This document shows positions 60,685 through 64,000 of a stretch of 64,000 nucleotides of DNA, piece after piece (positions within the stretch are counted from its first letter, which is position 1; each line of letters begins with the position of its first letter). The stretch is taken from NCBI RefSeq assembly GCF_002803515.1, contig NZ_PHQX01000001.1:2108001-2172000 (forward strand). Direction: 5' to 3'. The translations under genes were made by a program, and so were the position numbers. Below the pieces are notes generated by a model, which made no database searches, was not told where the DNA came from, and worked only from the letters and a program-made list of their open reading frames with translations. Origin of the DNA: Stenotrophomonas lactitubi. Lineage in GTDB: Bacteria > Pseudomonadota > Gammaproteobacteria > Xanthomonadales > Xanthomonadaceae.

Positions 60685-61509
60685 ATGAGCAATTTCGTGA
60701 CCGTCAACGATGGCGCCCGCATCTTCTACAAGGACTGGGGCACCGGCCAGCCTGTCGTATTCGCCCATGGCTGGCCGTTGTCGTCCGACGCCTGGGACCC
60801 GCAGATGCTGTTCATGGGCCAGAACGGCTACAGGGTGATCGCCCACGATCGTCGCAGCCATGGCCGCTCCAGCCAGACCTGGGACGGCAACAACATGGAC
60901 ACCTACGCCGACGACCTCGCTGCCGTTCTGGATGCGCTGGACGTGAAGAACGCGATCCTGGTCGGCCATTCCACCGGCGGTGGCGAAGTGGCCCACTACA
61001 TCGGCCGCCATGGCAGCGCGCGCGTGGCCAAGGTGGTGCTGGTCGGCGCCGTGCCGCCGTTGATGCTGAAGACCGCCGGCAATCCGGCCGGCACGCCGCT
61101 GGAGGTGTTCGACGGCATCCGCAAAGGCACCGGCGGCGACCGTTCGCAGTTCTTCAAGGACCTGGCCACGCCGTTCTTCGGCGCCAATCGTGATGGCAAC
61201 AGCGTCACCGAAGGCATGCGTGATTCCTTCTGGCTGCAGGGCATGCTGGGCGGCGTGAAGGGCCAGTACGACTGCATCCACGAATTCTCGGAAGTGGACT
61301 ACACCGAAGACCTGAAGAAGATCGACGTGCCGGCCCTGGTGGTGCACGGCGATGACGACCAGATCGTGCCGTTCGACGCCTCCGCCAAGCTGTCTTCGCA
61401 GATCATCACGGACGCGGAACTGAAGGTGTACGCCGGCGCACCGCACGGCCTCACCCTCACCCATGCCGACCAGTTCAACGCCGACCTGCTGGCGTTCGCA
61501 CGCAAGTGA
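60685..61509 (+). CDS. Alpha/beta hydrolase, non-heme chloroperoxidase type
   Basis: 274 residues; the ATG at 60685 has AAGGA eight bases upstream. The nucleophile elbow is GHSTGGGE; the acid is the Asp of [10 protein letters not shown], and the base is the His in [10 protein letters not shown]. The start ([35 protein letters not shown]) is typical of the cofactor-free chloroperoxidase/esterase subfamily. It hydrolyses esters or perhydrolyses acids; the natural substrate is unknown. Confidence 0.9.
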   Translation: MSNFVTVNDGARIFYKDWGTGQPVVFAHGWPLSSDAWDPQMLFMGQNGYRVIAHDRRSHGRSSQTWDGNNMDTYADDLAAVLDALDVKNAILVGHSTGGGEVAHYIGRHGSARVAKVVLVGAVPPLMLKTAGNPAGTPLEVFDGIRKGTGGDRSQFFKDLATPFFGANRDGNSVTEGMRDSFWLQGMLGGVKGQYDCIHEFSEVDYTEDLKKIDVPALVVHGDDDQIVPFDASAKLSSQIITDAELKVYAGAPHGLTLTHADQFNADLLAFARK

Positions 61510-61547
61510 CGTAGCGCGGCGGCGCTCCGGCGCCGCCGCTCCTGCGG

Positions 61548-61622
61548 TAATGCCGGCCACTGGCCGGCAACCGCATCAACCTCGACCGAAACCGCGTTCA
61601 GCCGGCCAGCGGCCAGCTCTAC
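61548..61622. repeat. Two degenerate SMAG units after the hydrolase gene
   Basis: GTAATGCCGGCCACTGGCCGGCA (61548-61570) and GCCGGCCAGCGGCCAGCTCTAC (61601-61622). The heads are slightly altered (GTAA in the first). They lie between convergent genes. Confidence 0.65.
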
Positions 61623-61632
61623 CACGGGGCCA

Positions 61633-63285
61633 TCAGATGTCGCTGTGGTGATGAGGCGCCGCCGCCGGCAGCGGATCATGGCCGCCGACGAAATGACGCA
61701 CCACCGGGGCACGCTCACCGCGGTGCAGCGCGCGCAGCGCCTCCTGGATCGCCTTGTCGTCGGCGGTGATGCGCTCGTGCTGGCGCAGGTGCTCCAACCA
61801 CGACGCCGCCACGAAATATTCCAGATGGATGCCCGGGGTCGCCACATCCTCGACCACGCCCCAGACCACGGCGCCATCGCGCCGACGGATCGTCCCCAGC
61901 GTGCGCATCTGCGCCTGGAACGCGGCACGGTCGGCGGCATCGATGCGATATTCGATGGTCACCAGCACCGGCCCGCGATCATTGGACACCGGTACCGACA
62001 GCTCCGGCGCTGGCCAGTGGCCGGCCGGGCTCAGGTTCAGATCTTCGGCACCGGCTATGCGCACGCGCCATACCAGCAGGCCGCCGATGACCGCGCCTGC
62101 GGCGGCCACCAGCAATGCCAGTTCCGGCGATGTGCGCTGCGCCAGCGCGCCCCAGCTCAGGCCACCGGCCGCCATGCCGGCCGAGAACACCATGATGTAC
62201 AGGGCAAGCGCCCGTGCTCTCACCCAGGCCGGCACCGCGGTCTGTGCAGCGATCTGCAACGAAGACAGTACGGTGATCCAGGCGAAGCCATTGACCAGCA
62301 TCACCAGCGGCAACACGTACCAGCTGCGGGTCAGGGCCAGGCCGGCCAGGCTTGCAGCCAGCGACAAGGTGGCCAGCAGCACCAGCAGGTCACGGTCGAG
62401 CTTCGCCCGCAGCTTCGGCAGCAGCAGTGCGCCGCCCACCGCACCGATGCCGATGCAGCCCAGCAGCACGCCATACTGTCCTGCCCCACCGTGCATCTGT
62501 CCGCGCACCACCACCGGCAGCATCGCGTTCATCGCTGCGGCAAAGAAGAAGAAACCAGCCGATTTGATCAGTACTGCCTGCAGCCGCCCGGCACGGCTGG
62601 CATAGCGCAGACCTGCCTTCAGGCCAGCACCGAACCCTTCGGGAGGCAGGCTGGACGCCTTCGGATCGCGCTTCCAGCCCCACACCACGAACAGCATTGC
62701 CGCAAAGGTGATGGCATTGAACCCGAAGGCCCATACCGCACCCAGCTGGGCCACGATCACGCCACCGATGGCTGGACCGATCGAACGGGCGATGTTGATG
62801 CCGATGGAATTGAGTGCCACTGCCGAAGCCAGCATCGGTTGCGGCACCAGCTCGGAGACGATCGCGGCCTGCGCCGGCATTGCCATCGCCGCGCCGCAGC
62901 CCATGCAGAAAGTCAGCAGCACCAGCAGTTGTGGCGTCAGCAGATCCATCGCCGCAAGCACCGCCGTCACTGCCGCCACCAGCAGCATCCAGCCCTGGGT
63001 GAACAGCAGGTACTTCCGGCGATCGACGATGTCGGCCAGGGTGCCGGCAGCCAGCGCCAGCAGCACGATCGGCACGGTGGTGGCCGACTGCACCAGTGCC
63101 ACCATCAACGCCGAACCGGTGCGTTCGGCCATCACCCAGGCGGCGGCGACGTCGTTGACCCAGGTACCGATGTTGCTGGCCAGGATCGCCAGCCAGATCG
63201 AACGGAACATGCGGATCTTCAGCGGCGACCAGGCGCCATCGGCCTGTGGGGAGTGTTGTGACGCGGATGCGTTCACCATTGCCAT
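61633..63285 (-). CDS. MFS exporter with C-terminal ABM-like domain (TMSE type)
   Basis: 550 residues, ATG at 63285; an ATG at 63279 is also in frame. Twelve membrane helices, with LADIVDRRKYLLF as the loop 2-3 MFS motif. After the last helix comes a roughly 100-residue cytoplasmic domain (VLVTIEYRIDAADRAAFQAQMRTLGTIRRRDGAVVWGVVEDVATPGIHLEYFVAASWLEHLRQHERIT) of the antibiotic-monooxygenase-like ferredoxin fold. This is the plan of PF05977-type transporters such as EntS relatives. It overlaps the barrel gene at the right by 13 bp. Confidence 0.86.
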   Translation of the reverse strand: MAMVNASASQHSPQADGAWSPLKIRMFRSIWLAILASNIGTWVNDVAAAWVMAERTGSALMVALVQSATTVPIVLLALAAGTLADIVDRRKYLLFTQGWMLLVAAVTAVLAAMDLLTPQLLVLLTFCMGCGAAMAMPAQAAIVSELVPQPMLASAVALNSIGINIARSIGPAIGGVIVAQLGAVWAFGFNAITFAAMLFVVWGWKRDPKASSLPPEGFGAGLKAGLRYASRAGRLQAVLIKSAGFFFFAAAMNAMLPVVVRGQMHGGAGQYGVLLGCIGIGAVGGALLLPKLRAKLDRDLLVLLATLSLAASLAGLALTRSWYVLPLVMLVNGFAWITVLSSLQIAAQTAVPAWVRARALALYIMVFSAGMAAGGLSWGALAQRTSPELALLVAAAGAVIGGLLVWRVRIAGAEDLNLSPAGHWPAPELSVPVSNDRGPVLVTIEYRIDAADRAAFQAQMRTLGTIRRRDGAVVWGVVEDVATPGIHLEYFVAASWLEHLRQHERITADDKAIQEALRALHRGERAPVVRHFVGGHDPLPAAAPHHHSDI

Positions 63286-64000
63286 GCTCCAACGATTGAG
63301 GCGAACAGCGTGTCCTGGCCACCGGCCTGCTTCAGTGCAGGGCCCGCATCGACCCAGGCCAGCTGCAGCTGCCATTGCCAGCGGTCATTGACCTGCCAGC
63401 GGGTTTCGGATTTGTACTGGGTGCCGATGCGGCGTGCGCCACCGGTACTGCCGGGCAGCGCAGCCAACGGTGCCGGCGTGGTGTAGACCGCATCGGCGCG
63501 CCGCTGCTTCCAGGCCAGCTGTACACCCAGTTCGGTGGTCACCGCGTCATGCAGGCGCAGCGCCAGTGTCGGTTGAAGATCCATCAGGTTGGCCGGTGCC
63601 AACAGGCTGGCTTCGCTGAAATAGGCGGATTTGGGAAACAGTGCATTGAACGTGCCGAGCCGGCCATCTCGCGGATCTGCATCGCCGCTGGCGATATCGG
63701 CCTTCAGGCCCAGGCGCGGTTGCAGCCGCAGCCGGGCCCAGCGCCAGCCGGTATCGGTGGCCAGGGTCCACGCGCGGACGTCGAGATCGCCGGTCACGGC
63801 CCGCAGCTCACCGCCCTGCACCACCAGCTCGGTGTTCCAGTCCAGCGCACCGGACTGGCCGAACCAGCGCGCGCCCAGGGTCTGCCGCCGCTCGGTACCG
63901 CTGCCTGCGGCGAAGCGCGCGCCCTCGCGGCGATAGTCCAGCAGATAGAGATCCCACTGACTACTGCCTGCGCCCTTCGCCGTCGTCGCATACACGCCGA
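63273..64000 (-). CDS. Alginate-export-like outer-membrane barrel protein, C-terminal part
   Basis: The frame enters from the right edge and ends at 63273, about 242 residues seen. Alternating beta strands are rich in Trp and Arg (WDLYLLDYRREGARFAAGSGTERRQTLGARWFG, WRWARLRLQPRLGLKADIASGD) and it ends SIVGAWQW, an aromatic-terminated barrel. The pattern is like the alginate export (AlgE-like) family. It may be translated as one unit with the MFS exporter because their ends overlap. Confidence 0.75.
   Translation of the reverse strand, partial: GVYATTAKGAGSSQWDLYLLDYRREGARFAAGSGTERRQTLGARWFGQSGALDWNTELVVQGGELRAVTGDLDVRAWTLATDTGWRWARLRLQPRLGLKADIASGDADPRDGRLGTFNALFPKSAYFSEASLLAPANLMDLQPTLALRLHDAVTTELGVQLAWKQRRADAVYTTPAPLAALPGSTGGARRIGTQYKSETRWQVNDRWQWQLQLAWVDAGPALKQAGGQDTLFASIVGAWQW

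Overview
The window is about 66% GC and was read as chromosomal DNA of a Stenotrophomonas species, most likely the S. maltophilia complex. The evidence is dense coding in xanthomonad-style gene blocks, many TonB-dependent receptors, and GTAG-headed palindromes of the SMAG type between many genes. The species call rests on these hallmarks and not on a database match. No rRNA, tRNA, CRISPR array, phage, integron or intact insertion sequence was recognised.

Region 1 (1-6.2 kb): a truncated MFS exporter, a DUF3817 membrane protein, a luciferase-like monooxygenase, a GNAT acetyltransferase and a lipid-anchored thioredoxin-fold protein. Then comes a tight sodA - flavin reductase - TPR operon behind a promoter with the geometry of a SoxR/MerR-activated promoter. 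Region 2 (6.2-9.2 kb): a fatty acid desaturase and its ferredoxin-type reductase, divergent from a FabR-like repressor, with a palindromic operator between them.

Region 3 (9.2-14.1 kb) looks like a manganese regulon. A TonB-dependent receptor plus a thioredoxin-like protein, and mntR divergent from mntH, carry the same ATATAGC-N4-GCTATAT palindrome. Region 4 (14.2-18.8 kb): nrdA-nrdB-flavodoxin-thioredoxin, a class I ribonucleotide reductase operon with its own redox partners and two NrdR-like boxes three helical turns apart. Mn-type SOD, Mn uptake and an RNR with a flavodoxin sit within 14 kb.

Region 5 (18.9-39.4 kb): a medium-chain dehydrogenase/quinone reductase, a large TonB receptor, a BetT-type choline transporter, a VOC protein, an iron-type FecI-FecR-receptor signalling trio with a Fur box, an mdtJI-like SMR pair, a LysR regulator, an M14 carboxypeptidase, another TonB receptor, a ClC protein with an atypical filter, an MgtC/SapB protein, a MerR/methyltransferase divergent pair and a small protein.

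Region 6 (39.5-47 kb): a trimeric autotransporter adhesin followed by an OmpA-like lipoprotein resembling the TpgA partner type. Upstream lies a gene-poor stretch with two inverted copies of a long hairpin repeat, then an AraC regulator. Region 7 (47.2-59.3 kb): a complete Tad/Flp pilus locus (flp, prepilin peptidase, tadE, cpaB, secretin, tadZ, tadA, tadB, tadC, tadD, a DUF3613-like protein, tadG). Region 8 (59.3-64 kb): a DUF2968 protein with a clear terminator, a DUF4124 protein, an alpha/beta hydrolase, an MFS exporter and a truncated outer-membrane barrel protein.
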